From the NCBI GenBank assembly GCA_963970005.1, contig CAXAMN010003002.1, positions 490,467 through 554,466 on the forward strand: 64,000 nt of DNA, written 5' to 3'. This document shows positions 31,998 through 43,130 of this stretch, one piece after another. Position numbers and translations under genes: made by a program. Origin of the DNA: Durusdinium trenchii (Eukaryota > Sar > Dinophyceae > Suessiales > Symbiodiniaceae). The number at the start of each line of letters is the position of its first letter. Within the stretch, counting starts at the first letter, position 1. The notes under the pieces were generated by a model that was given only the letters and a program-made list of their open reading frames with translations, was not told the DNA's origin and ran no database searches.

Positions 31998-34900
31998 GTG
32001 AGGACAGGGTGGTGGACGGGGTGTCCTACAATGTCCTACATCTTGAGAAATATTGCTGGCCATTCTGGATTCTGGAGCCAGCTTCAAGCTCAGATCCCTA
32101 CTACATCCTGTGATCCCTACTACTCAGGCTTGGAGGGTTGCAGCTTTTGAGGGTTGAAACCAATGGAACACACTGACTACTGCGCTTTGCGGCTCGGAGA
32201 CTGGGCGAGCCTTACTGGGCGAGGATGCCATGCCATGCCTTTCGCCCACTTGAGACGGTCTTATGCACTGAAAGAAGACACCCGTACACATCAAATTTAT
32301 GAGGTCCGTGTTCTTCCGGTGGTTTACTTGTGGGTCTCCTTTGGTCAGTCTGGAACATATTCAATGTGTTAGTACTCAAAGACAGGGTCTGGTTCAAAAC
32401 CAAGACCCCCAACACCATCCATTTTGGCAGCGTTCACCCCAAATCCGCCACAGTGAGTTGACCCACGGCCCATGGAGTCTTCCTTTTTTCACCCAGTCCT
32501 GGACTCCGCCCGGAGTCCACCACCAGCAATCTCCCAAAGCTCGCTGCTAGGAGGAGGAGGAGGAGGTCTTAAAACCACGCAGGAGGGTAGAGGTGCTACC
32601 CAGGCAAGTGGCGCAAAACGGAATGGACCAAAACCACAACCTGAGGGGGGGTGTCCTACTACCTGCTAGATCGCAAAAACGAGCGGCTCGTTGGGCATCC
32701 CAGCATAGCCCCACATAGGCCATGTCAAACCCCCTTTCGAGCGATCTTGCATCATTCTTGGCCAATTCAGCTAGCTAGCAGCTAGTGGTGGACCAATCTG
32801 CCCTTGTTAACAAGACTCATCGTGGCTCATCTCAGCGTCCGAATGGGCCACCCAATGGACACAGTATACTGATAGGTCTCCATACACCCAGACAGGATGC
32901 TGGTGGAATCGGAATCAGCGGCCAAACTCCGAACACTTGAGACCCATCCAGTTGTGCTTGGTTTGGCCCATCCGTTGATCGAGATGGTGCATCAGTGGGT
33001 GTACCCTATGTATCCTAATGCTTTTTGGCCCAGTGGATGATGGGGTCTGGTTGCAGGCCAACATCTCTAAACATCATGGCTTCTTGACCGACTGTTGCAA
33101 TGTGTCGGCTGCATCAACAAACTTCTCTTTGGTCAATGTTTGCCCAGGAGCCTTGGGTATCCTTGGGTCTTCGGAAAGTCGGCTTCAGCTTTTCTTGTTG
33201 TGCTTGATGTTTCAACCTGATTCGATGACCCAAACTCACCGTTTTTTTGATGCTTTTGATGCTTTTTGGCTATAGGCTATGGAAGTGATTCTTCCAGAGC
33301 CTTCTGAGCAGTGTTCCAGAGCCTTCCAGAGCCTTTACAGTCAGCTGGTCAGTTTTCCCATGTTGTCAATATGTCTTCCAAAAACCGAGCGGCTTCACCG
33401 TCCACCCTTTCGGCCGTTCAAGAGACGCGCGCAGGTGGCAAGAACGAGTGTCCTGGGAAAACACTCGGATCAACCCCGCCCGGGCTCTCGGATGGCTAAG
33501 ACAGGAATCAGGTGTCGAATCTGCATGGATCAGGTGCCGTCCCAATTCTTTTGGTGCGTGAACCGCAAGGCAGCTGACCTTTTTGGTGGATTTTAGGCAC
33601 AAAAGTGCAAACAGCCTCAAAGATGGAGCCCATGTAACCAATTCTGTCCAGTTCAAGCAGTTATACCAAGTCTGTATGACAATACCTGCATCATGCAGAT
33701 ATACATGCATATTAATGCATATTATGCATTTGTGAAAAATATACACGGACCGCTACACGGCGAAGTGATGGCCACTTTGGAGAACCCTTGCGTCGGAGAA
33801 GGGAGAGAAACAAAGAAAAGAACGGGGTGCGATCCATGGAGATTGGGGGTGTCCAGAACATCCAGTCACTTTAGGGGACTAAACACCACCCCCTTTTGAC
33901 TCCTGGAAAAGAAAGAAAAAAAGGAAAGAGATCGCGCCATTCCTGCTCTCTCGTGCAGTTTCAATCCATGAAGATGTTGTTGCCGGTTTTGTGGTTTTCG
34001 GTTGATTTTTATGCCGTATGGGTCAATCTGGAGAATATGTGTTATATAGATGATTTTTTGACCAATTCCTGGACAGACAATCCAAGTCTTTTTGGGTTAA
34101 ACATGGCGCGTGCTGGTGATTTTGAAAAAGAGGCAAGACCTCGTCACACTTGGAACAAAGAGGGACCACCCTCTTTTGGCACCATGTTGAAGTGGGATGT
34201 GGGGGTGCGATCCTCTAGAGATGCAAGGATTCATGATGCTCTGGAGCAATGCCAAAACCCAAAACGACCACGGGGACCTGTCCTCAGCAGATACTGTATC
34301 TTGCTAAAATCGCAAGCTTTGCTTCAAGGTTAAGCCATGCACCCAATGAAAAGGGATGTCAAGATTGTGGAGAAAGCATGAGAAAGCCAAAACTCTGGGT
34401 GTTGAGAAAATGGTCCATTCAAACCGGTCTCCCGACAGACTCAGCACGATCTGGCCCTTGGAAACCCCACGAGCCGCCACGAGCCCACGACGTGCGGTTC
34501 TCATGGTGCCGCGATGAAGCGCCCTGCCAAGAAGAGGCGCCCTGAGGCTGGACTCGCGCAGCACTGAATAGGGAGACCCCTCCTGGAGCTGTTTGGTAAA
34601 GGGATGGCACTGATGGCACTCTATAACCCATAGGAAGACACGACTGGTGAACAAATGTGAATGGAAACATATATACAATATATATATATATATATTAATA
34701 GTTTTAATTGCTAAGCTATTGGGTCCTATCGATTTCTATTTGTTTTCGTGTGGTCCCCCGATTCTGCCGAGATCCAGGTCACCTTATTAAGGGCCTAGTT
34801 GATTGGACGGGGCTGGCACATGATTGGTAATCCGCTAGCCTTTTGCTATTGGGTTGGAGGCCATCGCTTCTAGGGTGGAGGCCATTGCGTTTGCTGTTTG

Positions 34901-35164
34901 GAGGCGGCAGAATGAATGTAGGTCAGAGGGATCATCCAACAGGTCCCTGCTTGAGGGCCCTCGTCTACTACAGAATCATACTACATCGATCTACCACAAC
35001 CCAAAAGGGTGGTTTATAGACCCCCATGACTCTCTATTTTCCATCGAGACAAGCTGTTGGATGGTGGTGGATCTGAAATCGCTCTGAATCCATCGTAAAA
35101 ATCCCGGAGTGAACGACCAGTTCGGACCCTGTGTCATACCTTGAACTTCTTCGCCTTTTTTCAG
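31998..35164. other. Largely non-coding; weak exon-like patch at 33.4 kb
   Basis: A GC-rich patch at 33400-33530 is open in two plus frames but cannot be assigned. A diverged piece of foldback family C lies near 32852-32896, and an AGG repeat at 32551-32567. A TA run is at 34675-34696. No other gene seen. Confidence 0.4.
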
Positions 35165-35252
35165 TCCAACCGCTGGCGTCCGGTCGTCTCCAGGGCGAGG
35201 AGGATCTCACCGATGCCGTGGTGCAGCTCGTCGATGCGGCTGGGAGGGGCAG
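35165..35252 (+). CDS. Possible upstream exon of the Deg protease gene
   Basis: After a strong acceptor (GCCTTTTTTCAG) one frame reads PLASGRLQGEEDLTDAVVQL then VDAAGRG. DAVVQL resembles the DAVVKV that precedes the first beta-strand in Deg9-type proteases, and the next recognised exon starts KVFAAVSEPNY. It may be the preceding exon or belong to something else. Confidence 0.3.
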
Positions 35253-35653
35253 ATGGGAGAAAAGGCCACTGAGCACAGCAGCCCCATGTTTTGGTGGACT
35301 AAACATGACTGGGACTTGGGATGTGTTTGGTAGTGCGGGAATTCTGGGGAGGCTCCCAGCCGTTTATTGTATATGTTTGAAGATGCTTAAAGAGTCCTAA
35401 GAGTATTTCTCGTCATTCATCCGAACAACCCCAGCAAATCAACTATGAAATTGAGGACCACATCCAGCGTGATCAGCCATAATTAATGTGCCACATGTTC
35501 CAAAAAGGTGCATCACATGGAGAGTTGGGGATGGATCCCCAAACCCAACTCGCCCTGATCCAACTCGCTTGACCAAGGTCCACTGGTGCCATGTGAACGG
35601 CTTCGACCCACGGCCACACGGCCACGGTTCGCCCCTACCGGTCGCGACCGAGG

Positions 35654-35713
35654 AAGGTCTTCGCCGCAGTGTCCGAGCCCAACTACGCGGTGCCCTGGGT
35701 CTACAAGCCGCAA
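35654..35713 (+). CDS. Deg protease exon: N-terminal strand (EPNY...PW)
   Basis: Reads KVFAAVSEPNYAVPWVYKPQ. Deg9-type proteases begin their protease domain with V-K-V-F-x-x-x-x-E-P-N-[FY]-x-x-P-W, which this matches at every marked position. AG (GACCGAG) precedes at 35651-35652, and GA follows as a possible non-canonical donor. The exon may extend further (DARDPARPGD). Confidence 0.7.
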
Positions 35714-36635
35714 GACGCCCGTGACCCGGCGCGACCCGGTGACCGGAGCGGCTCCGCTGCGCGGAGGTGGCGGTGTGGCGGTGTGCCGTAGAGAAGAGGA
35801 CCTATCAGGACCCAGAAGAGAAGCCCAGAAGAGAAGGCAGAAAGCATGCCGTCGGAACCGCTGGTTTGGGGTGGTGATTGGGCACCCTCAAGCACCATGT
35901 TGGGGGGGATATGAGTAGATTGAGTAGATACCCCGAACAGGGGGCGAAACCTTTGCATGCGATGCACCAGTGGCTGAGTTGTGCTTACTTGAGGTCCTTG
36001 AGTTGTTTTTTTGTTGCTTAGATGGGCCTGTTTTTTTCCACAAACCGCTGGGTCAGATCGGGTGGATGCATTTTGGTTTGGAGGTGGAGGTGTATTTCAA
36101 TATTTCATGTTTGCTTCTGTCAGAGGATGTTTGGCATGGGGGCAATTCACGAAAACAATCACGACGATCGGTACACCACGATGGCTGTTTGCGCCAACCA
36201 CACCCGCACGCTGCATGTGGTTTGCACACCGCGCGATTCTTGCAGCCCACATGACAGGGGTCAAACAATCAACTCATGCAAATGGCACATCACCCAGAGT
36301 TGATCAATAGAACGGGCAGCAATTGCCTGCCACTGTTCACATCGCCCAGGAACTGGAACTGCCTTCGCTGTAACCTGGGAGAAAGAAAGCCACTGAGATT
36401 GCAAGTGGGCTGCTGCCTTAGCATGTTGCAATAGGATCCGGGAGACCAAGTCCAGTTTGACCCTTTAGACTTTCAAAATGCATCAAGTGACCCAATGGAC
36501 ACTGACGAAGAATCTTCACCACTGGAATCCAGACAAATGTTGGGATACCTATCAAAAAGAAAATTGATTCCTATCAATAAACAAAACTGATTCCTATCTA
36601 AAAACATCAATTCGTATCAAAAATAAAATTCCGTC

Positions 36636-36800
36636 CTGGTTTGCTGGTTCCCTGGTCGCTTGGTCCTTTGGTCCTTTGGGGCCTTTGTCCTGGTCCCTTG
36701 GTTCCCTGGTGCCTTGGTCCTTTGGTCCCTTGTTCTTTTGGTCCCTTGGTCCTTTGGTCCTTTGGTCCTTCGTCCTGGTCTTCGGGTCCTTGGGTCTGTA
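36636..36800. repeat. 8-bp degenerate repeat YTGGTCCN, locus 2
   Basis: Same repeat family as 22680-22920, again with an AT-rich left flank (repeated AATTGATTCCTATC-like phrases at 36560-36630). Here it lies in a Deg intron. Open frames on the minus strand are repeat artefacts. Confidence 0.85.
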
Positions 36801-36861
36801 CTTTCGAGGCAAGACGGCTTCAAGGTGAGTTGGAAATCTGGTCATACATCCTGTGAAGCAC

Positions 36862-37275
36862 TGCAGCAGACCTTTTATCACCAGACGTAGCAGACCCTTT
36901 TTGTGAGCCACCCTGACGGTAAAATTTAGACGAAGAAGGTGCCATTCCAAGGTAGCAAACCTTTTGTCAGCCACCTGAGGGCAAAATTTAGAAGAAGAAG
37001 GAGCCATTCCAACGTTGCAGACCTTTTGTTAGCCTTGCGATGTTAAAATTTAGAGGAAGAAGTTGCCATTCCAACGTAGCAGGCCTTTGTTTTGTGAGCA
37101 AACCGAGGGTAGAATTTGCTATTCCAACGTAGCAGGCCTTTTGTGAGCCGGGGATAAACTTAAGGTGCCACGCCAAGGCAGCAGACCTTTTGTGAGCAAA
37201 ATTTAGAGGAGCAGTAGACCTTTTGTGAGCCATGCGGGGGCAAAACTTTAGCAGACCTTTTGTGAGCCATCCACA
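36862..37275. repeat. About 64-bp tandem repeat, 6-8 decayed copies
   Basis: Each unit has CAGACCTTTTGTGAGCC, then GGCAAAATTTAGA, GAAGAAGG and GCCATTCCAACG. Later copies are shortened. Lies within a Deg intron. Confidence 0.8.
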
Positions 37276-37582
37276 GGTCTTGTGGTTGAGATCCATTACA
37301 GAAACCTCGAGGTCTGAAATTCAGAGAGATCACGGTTGAGATGCAGAGAGGTTTTGATCTACAAAGGTCCAAAGGCCTGGAGATCCAGACTCTGCAGGTG
37401 TAGAGGTCTAGAAACCACAGATCTAAAGATGGAGGCTTAGAGGTCTTGAGTCTTGAGATCCAGGCAAGTCTTGAAATCTAAGTTCTAGGTGTCTAGACTT
37501 GCAAAGGGTGTAGAAAGATGTTCAGATCCAGGGATATCAAGAGCTCTTTTCACAGGTCTTGAGAGCCACATAAATTTTGCGC

Positions 37583-37950
37583 ACGCCACGCAATCTGCAC
37601 TTCGAGGTTCGCAATCGCTGCGCCTACCACGAAGTCTGCGCTTATAGACAGAGGTTCACCCAGCGCCGTGCCTGCCACGCAATCTGCACTTCGAGGTTCA
37701 CGAAGTGCTGCGCCTGCCATGAAACCTGCAGTGCCAGTGCACAAAGTGTTGCGCCTGCCACGAGCCTTGCAGTTCCAGTGCGCAAAGTGCCGTTCCTGCC
37801 ATGAAACCTGCTAGTGGAGGTGCTCAAAGTGCTGTGCTTGCCACGGAATCTGCACTTCCAGTGCACAAAGTGTTGCGCCTGCTACGAAACCTGCTACTGA
37901 AGATGCTCAAAGTGCTGCGTGTGCCACGAAATCTGCACACCCAGATTCAC
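37583..37950. repeat. About 42-bp tandem repeat, nine copies
   Basis: Units contain GCCACGAAATCTGCACTTCC and CAGTGCACAAAGTGCTGCG with substitutions. Since 42 is a multiple of 3, a Cys-rich frame stays open through several copies (CHETCSASAQSVAPATS), but this is a by-product. Lies in a Deg intron before the His exon. Confidence 0.8.
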
Positions 37951-38305
37951 ATCGCGCAGCGCTGCCAAGGCGGTTCGCAGTGGCAGGCGCAGCTCTTTGT
38001 GGAAGGAAGTTTTGTTTTTGATACCAAGTAATTTTCTTTTTGACAGGATATAGAAATGTTCTTTTTGACATATATTTATTGTGTTTTTGATAGCCCGGCC
38101 ACACATGTTTTGTCATCGCCGCAAGGCATGATCCACTGCAGCACCATGGTCCTGCCCAGTCAGATGTCGAGAAACCTTTACCTTTTTGTTGGATTGACAT
38201 GTGATTTTCCACGGAACCCTCCCCAAAAAGGGAACGGTTACAGTAAATGTTACAGTGGAAACTGTTAGATGATGTTAGGTGAACCGCCTTTCTTTTTACT
38301 TTCAG

Positions 38306-38435
38306 CACCAGGGAGTCCCAACGTCCTTCACGTCCAACCGTTGGAATCGGCCTTGGCAGCCTCCAGACTCCGGGACCTGCAGGCCAGTGGTTGCTGACCA
38401 ACGCCCACGTGATTCGACACGCTGCGGTGATCCAG
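38306..38435 (+). CDS. Deg protease exon: catalytic histidine
   Basis: Preceded by a strong acceptor (CTTTCTTTTTACTTTCAG). It ends WLLTNAHVIRHAAVIQ followed by a GC donor (CAG|GCGCTT). TNAHV holds the catalytic His (codon 38406-38408) of trypsin-like Deg proteases. The start of the exon is less certain. Upstream of WLLTNAH the frame reads GIGLGSLQTPGPAGQ, where a Gly-rich strand is expected. It joins in phase to the next exon (VIQ-VRKRG). Confidence 0.85.
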
Positions 38436-39057
38436 GCGCTTGGGCGGACGGCGGGTGGGCGGTTGGGCGGGCCCCTGAGTTGACTCGTTGGGCCGGCCGG
38501 TCATCCGTTGGGGCGGCACATGGGTTGGACGTGTCCTTCCTTTCATGTGCCAACCAAGTGGCATGTGACAAAATGCAGCATACAGCATATGAATGCATAT
38601 ACAGCATGCATCCAAGATGTGCAGAATGTCGTCAGATTGGTTTGGGCATATCACTGGCTCAGCCTTGATCCCGTTGACTTTGATGTTTTGGGATCCAATC
38701 AGCGATCGGCCAAGAGAGACCGTCGCCGTCCAGCGTGATTGTAGCCCTGTCCGGTCCTCACAAGGTTTCCCACATCAGGTGATACAAACAGAAAAGACAG
38801 TCATAGTACATGGTGAGGTTGAGGAGAATCCATGTACGATGAGTGTGCACACCAGCCTTGAAGTATGTTTTTGTCCAAAATCCCGGACACTAATGGACAC
38901 TTGTGTTTGAGGCAGGATAGGATGCACGTCAAACCACGCCTCAAATAGAGTTTCCAAGCATGCACCCAAAGACAGATTTACATCCAAACCCACACATCCA
39001 CAGCTACTGTACTGGCTTCCTTTCCCCAACCAAAACGCCCCCGGAATCACTCTCCAG

Positions 39058-39138
39058 GTGCGGAAGCGCGGTGACCACCAAAAGTTCCTGGCGAAGCTCT
39101 TGTGCGTCGGCTTGGACTGCGACCTGGCCATCTTGACC
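39058..39138 (+). CDS. Deg protease exon: catalytic aspartate
   Basis: Begins after TCTCCAG with VRKRGDHQKFLAKLLCVGLD, then CDLAIL. The Deg family has V-x-[KR]-R-G...K-[FY]-x-A-x-V/L...x-[DE]-C-D-[IL]-A-[IL]-L, and the Asp of CDLAIL (codon 39121-39123) is the catalytic residue. The downstream end is unclear, because several frames remain open to 39375. Confidence 0.85.
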
Positions 39139-40481
39139 CTCGGAACCGATCCACTCCGCCCAGTGCCGTGGTCCTTCGTTGTCCCCCGAACGGCCGGAGC
39201 CCGGGGCTCCGCCGCGGGGTTCCCGCGAACCGGCGGGTTCGGACGTTCCCAGGGGAGAATCCTGGTGCGAACGGGATCGAAGGGACGTCCAAGCTGTTTT
39301 GGGGCCCAGTCCTCAACGCGTCCAACGTTGGAGCTCCAGCTACGCTGCATGTCCAAGTCGCCTCCAATTGGGTGAGTCGATGTGTCGATGGGCATCCGAA
39401 GACATACCAGCTTCTTCAGTGTGTGGTCCCTAACTTTGGAGCCCCTATAAGATCCTATAAGTACACACGTCACTCATGGCCGGCGATGTGCACGTCAACG
39501 TTTTCCTCACAGGATCCACTCAGTCCGGTCCACTTGAAAGAACTAGAAGAACCCGTTGGGTTTGTAGGGGTTCTTCCTCGAAAGGTTTGCCTCATCGCAT
39601 GGGCTTTCCCCAGAGAGAGATCCCTTTTTTGCAGCGCGGCGACGGCGAGGTGTGAAACGAGGATACATCTGCGAGACTGGAGACACCGACAGATGGCCTG
39701 TTTGTACCTAGGTGTACGGATTTCATCTTCCAGGTTATACGGATTTCATGACAAACACCGGTGCCACGAACGGAACGCGAACATGCAGTTCCAGCACTGC
39801 TTCCTGTGGCTCAGGACGGTCGAGAGCCCGCAGTTCTGGGATGGTTTGCCTAGAGTTCGCCTGACTTTTGCCTGCAATGTGAGGGTTGAGGTGTGAACCA
39901 AAACTGGAAGAGGGACAACGACGGTGCTCAGGCTCGTACTCCAGACTCCGAATGAATATATCCCTGTAGACTTTGCTGAGGGTGATTGAAGCTTGTACCT
40001 ACAGTCCTACAGTCATGATTCCTGATGCAATGTCCGGTGTCCAGCCCCTTCTTGGTGCCGAGTACGCAGATATTAGCAGATAAACCACAGCAGTACTGTA
40101 CTTCCTTGAAGGGAATCATGTAACGTCGCCAACTATCGGCGAAACTAGCTCCTAAACTATATCAAGCTGCAATCTGGAATTCCTTATTTATGTGGATGTT
40201 CAATACCTAGTAATGAGAATGCAAGACCCCAACATGCCCCAAATTGCAGCAAGATACAGTAAGTGCTTTGAAGATTTACTAACTTGTTTTATTGCACTGT
40301 AAATCCTTCGCTTGCTGTTGCCGTTGCCTTTTTTCTAATGCCTTTTATGTTGTTCTCCTTTGTGTGTCTTCCGCTTGCTTTGCTTCCGGGTGCTGTCAAT
40401 ATGTTGTTGAACGTGATGGACCAGCTGGATCCGCTCCCGATTCTGCCGCCGTCCCGACGCCGCGCCGTCGGTCCGCCCCAG

Positions 40482-40600
40482 GAGGCGAGAAGATGCGCTG
40501 CCGCGCTTGCAGGAGGAGGTCACGGTGGTGGGTTATCCCATCGGCGGGGACAATGCCTGCGTCACCGTGGGCGTAGTGAGTCGCATCGACATGCAACGCT
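40482..40600 (+). CDS. Deg protease exon: VGYPIGG substrate-pocket segment
   Basis: Follows AG (CGCCCCAG) and reads [18 protein letters not shown], then [17 protein letters not shown]. Deg9-type enzymes have the near-identical [18 protein letters not shown] with V-T-x-G-V-V-S-R. The segment runs between the catalytic Asp and Ser. The 3' limit is uncertain. Confidence 0.87.
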
Positions 40601-41185
40601 ACAATGTGCCCGGGATTCGGAAGGGTCGGGGATGTGGTGGGTTTGTGGTGGGTGGGGAGGGTGTGGGATGACTTCCTCTCAAGCATGCTCTAAGAACATG
40701 CGGCATCAGTGTGATATGCATTTTTGGACAGAGTCATGCTTTTCCGTGTGTTTTTTCTTGGTACGTTTTATGACGCCTCAAAAGAGAGGGGTCCCCATTC
40801 CCCATGCATACCCTTGCTAGAAAGTCGTGTTTGTTGTCCCCTTTTCATGTTTAGACCAGAAATCAAGGACACATGGAGTCTACACATGAACACTCAAGGG
40901 AGATGGGCGTGCCTCCTCAATTGTCAATGGGTGCTACGTGTGCCCTCCTTCCCTTGAAGGAGGAAGTACACGCTTCAAGTCCACTTGGCTGTCTCCTGTG
41001 CCTCTTGAGCTGCTGAGAACTTATTTGGTATACCTTCTTGATTGGGTGTCCTTTTTACCTGCAACAGTTGAACATCGATCACTATTTTGGAACAAGGCCT
41101 TTACTGGCCATCATCCACTGGGCCGCAGGGAATAGGCTAGACCCAATCTCTAGAGCCTAGAGTTGTAAATAGCGACCTTCGCATT

Positions 41186-41300
41186 CCCTAGGGATCCAGT
41201 CGTACCTTCTCAGGTTCGGTACCTGGACCCTCCAGGCAGCTACAGGAGCTTGGCGCGTTAAACGCTCGCTCCTTCCTGGCCGAACCTGAGATGGTACGAC
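41186..41300. mobile_element. Foldback family D, second copy
   Basis: Begins CCCTAGGGATCC as the 26.6-kb copy does. Arms of 21 bp at 41199-41219 and 41280-41300 pair with one mismatch. It shares TACCTTCTCAG and CTGGACCCTC with the other copy. It lies in a Deg intron 56 bp before the catalytic-Ser exon. Confidence 0.78.
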
Positions 41301-41356
41301 AGAAAATCCCGGCAAATTCATCCACCTTTGGTCACCCAGAGGTCTGTTGGACCCAG

Positions 41357-41465
41357 AGTTTGCTGGCCATCCAGATCGACGCTGCGATCAATCCGGGCAA
41401 CTCCGGGGGGGCCCTGCTTCGGCGCGGGCGACTTTTCAGGATGCTTGCTGGGCGTGGCTTTTCAG
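41357..41465 (+). CDS. Deg protease exon: catalytic serine, with frame break
   Basis: Starts after ACCCAG with SLLAIQIDAAINPGNSGG. The Ser of GNSGG (codon 41402-41404) is the nucleophile. A run of seven G (41405-41411) follows. As written, the frame then reads ALLRRGRL, unlike the family. The adjacent frame reads PCFGAGDFSGCLLGVAFQ, which is what Deg proteases have (G-P-A...VGIAFQ), and ends at a GC donor (CAG|GCGACG). One surplus G thus splits the exon, by mutation or by homopolymer error. Without it the exon would be 36 codons in phase 0. Confidence 0.85.
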
Positions 41466-41705
41466 GCGACGTACGGGTACCGTCCCCGGCGCGCTCATTT
41501 GGAGCAGCGTCAAGCAGCGCTCATTTGGAGAACTATCCGGTAAGCATCACCTCGTGAGGGGGAACATCCACTTTGGCAGAGGTTTTGTTGTTCACCTCTC
41601 ATGATCTCTCTCTCATTCGTGTGAAGAAGTTAACCATGCAATGACCATTTTGGAAATGGATTTTCATGTGATTTCCCATGTGCCAACCCATGCCGAGCCG
41701 TGGAG

Positions 41706-41756
41706 GTGCTAGGCCGGGAGGATGCGGAGAACATCGGATACATCATTCCTGCTGAG
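41706..41756 (+). CDS. Deg protease exon: EDAENIGYIIP
   Basis: Seventeen codons, phase 0, between AG (GTGGAG) and a GC donor (GAG|GCGCTG): VLGREDAENIGYIIPAE. Deg9-type proteases carry H-E-D-A-E-N-I-G-Y-V-I-P-T-P directly after the VGIAFQ strand, so order and spacing fit with no gap. Confidence 0.87.
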
Positions 41757-42163
41757 GCGCTGACGCGCCATCGCGCGGTGTGGGACGGTGGGAAGGAGAA
41801 AAATGCTTTCGCGGGGAAAGATGACCACCAGGTGGCCAGCTGGTTGTCAGATTTTGGGTATGCCGGAACGATTCAATGTACCAATTGATATGTTGCGGGT
41901 TTGTTCAGTCATCGCCGGAAAGAAACACCAAAGGCACAGGCACAGATTCGTGGCTAAGCAGATCCAACAGTTTTTGGAGATGCTTTGCTTCAGTGAGTAG
42001 ACTTAGTCACCTTGTTCATCGTTAACATCCCCTTCTTGCAGCGGAGCTGGATCACGTGAAGGAGGGAGCTCCAGTCGGTTCCTCCTGTCGCTCCACTTCC
42101 TGGAACCTGACTCGGTGGGACAGATGAGGGTGAAGACCACTTGGAATCCTTGGTGGAATCCAG

Positions 42164-42253
42164 GTGGTTCACCACTTCTTAACTGACTACATCCAGAACC
42201 AGCGCTACACCGGCTTTGGCAGCTGTGGCTTTGCAGTGCAGCCGCTGGAGAAC
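42164..42253 (+). CDS. Deg protease exon: link to PDZ module
   Basis: Thirty codons from AG (AATCCAG): VVHHFLTDYIQNQRYTGFGS, then CGFAVQPLEN, before GC (AAC|GCTCGG). The family pattern V-I-x-H-F-[IL]-x-D-Y...K-Y-T-G-F...x-Q-x-M-E-N is matched position by position. It joins in phase to the previous exon. Confidence 0.87.
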
Positions 42254-42428
42254 GCTCGGCGGCTCGGAAGACCAACGCTCTGGTGGGGGGGGAGGCTTTG
42301 CAGAGGGGCTCAAGAGGGCACCAGCTCATCGGCGAACTGTCAATGTTTGACCCTCACGGTTTTCCCACGTGAGGATGCGCCTGGCATGGAACCCTCCACG
42401 TTCCCGCCTGGCGCGGGATTGCGCCTAG

Positions 42429-42510
42429 GATGCGCCTGGCGCTGGGTTTGAAGCCTCACCAGAGCGGCGTTCGGGTGACCATGGTGCACCCCGCCTCAGC
42501 CGCCCACGAG
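42429..42510 (+). CDS. Deg protease exon: first PDZ-like module, part 1
   Basis: Reads MRLALGLKPHQSGVRVTMVH then PASAAHE, before GC (GAG|GCGCAT). The family has [LM]-R-x-x-[LM]-G-[LM]...G-V-[RL]-V...V-x-P-x-S-P-A. Phase at the upstream junction does not fit the simplest acceptor (CCTAG|G), so this boundary is unresolved. Confidence 0.78.
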
Positions 42511-43064
42511 GCGCATGTTTTCACCTGGATCGGCTGGCTCTCCGAAGAACTTGGGTACATGGTGAGGGGACCAAAAAGGGTCTTCAACGCCTTACAGTGG
42601 TTCAGAGTATATGGCACAATCCCTAAGTTTGATGGTTATATGGACCTTTATAGACATTTTGGGGTGGTGCCACCTACTCTGAAACCACTGCACTCCAAAA
42701 AGAGAAATCATCTCAGAAAGTGAGACTTTCCTTTTGAGCCCGACGCGCATCAACATTCCCCCTGTTGCAACACAAAAGGATTGCTCAAGTTCGCTTCTGC
42801 CTCATAGTGTGCATACATCCTTGCAAGACTCTCTCGACAACAAGCCTTCGCTTCAAAAAAAGGAGGGATATATAGGGATATCTATCAGGACCATTTGGAG
42901 CCGCTCCTTGTTGGGAATCATTCATATGGAGCTCACTTCCCACCTGGGTGGTGACACTTCATGCGGTTCGACCCCTTGAGTCGAACCGACCCTTCACCCT
43001 TCGGTCACCGACCCGACGCCTCCGCTCCGGGCGACCAGTCGGGTCGGGACGCTCGGTCGCGCAG

Positions 43065-43130
43065 GTGGTTTCGGTGGGGGATCTCATCATCAAGGTGCAA
43101 GGCCAAGAGATCGGTGCCTTGGAGCGGAGC
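43065..43130 (+). CDS. Deg protease exon: first PDZ-like module, part 2
   Basis: After TCGCGCAG it reads VVSVGDLIIKVQGQEIGALE. This is the carboxylate-binding and beta-strand region of PDZ modules (x-G-D-[IV]-[IL]-[LI]-x-[FV]-[DN]-G-x-x-[IV]). It follows the previous exon in phase 0. The 3' end is not determined. Confidence 0.78.

Noticed and set aside
39102..39896. 264-codon plus frame as a separate gene
   Set aside because: It overlaps the Deg Asp exon in another frame and shows no domain. The Deg frame explains the conserved part.
42964..42988. CGGTTCGAC hairpin as a tRNA T-arm
   Set aside because: The stem is 9 bp instead of 5 and no acceptor, D or anticodon stem is found around it.
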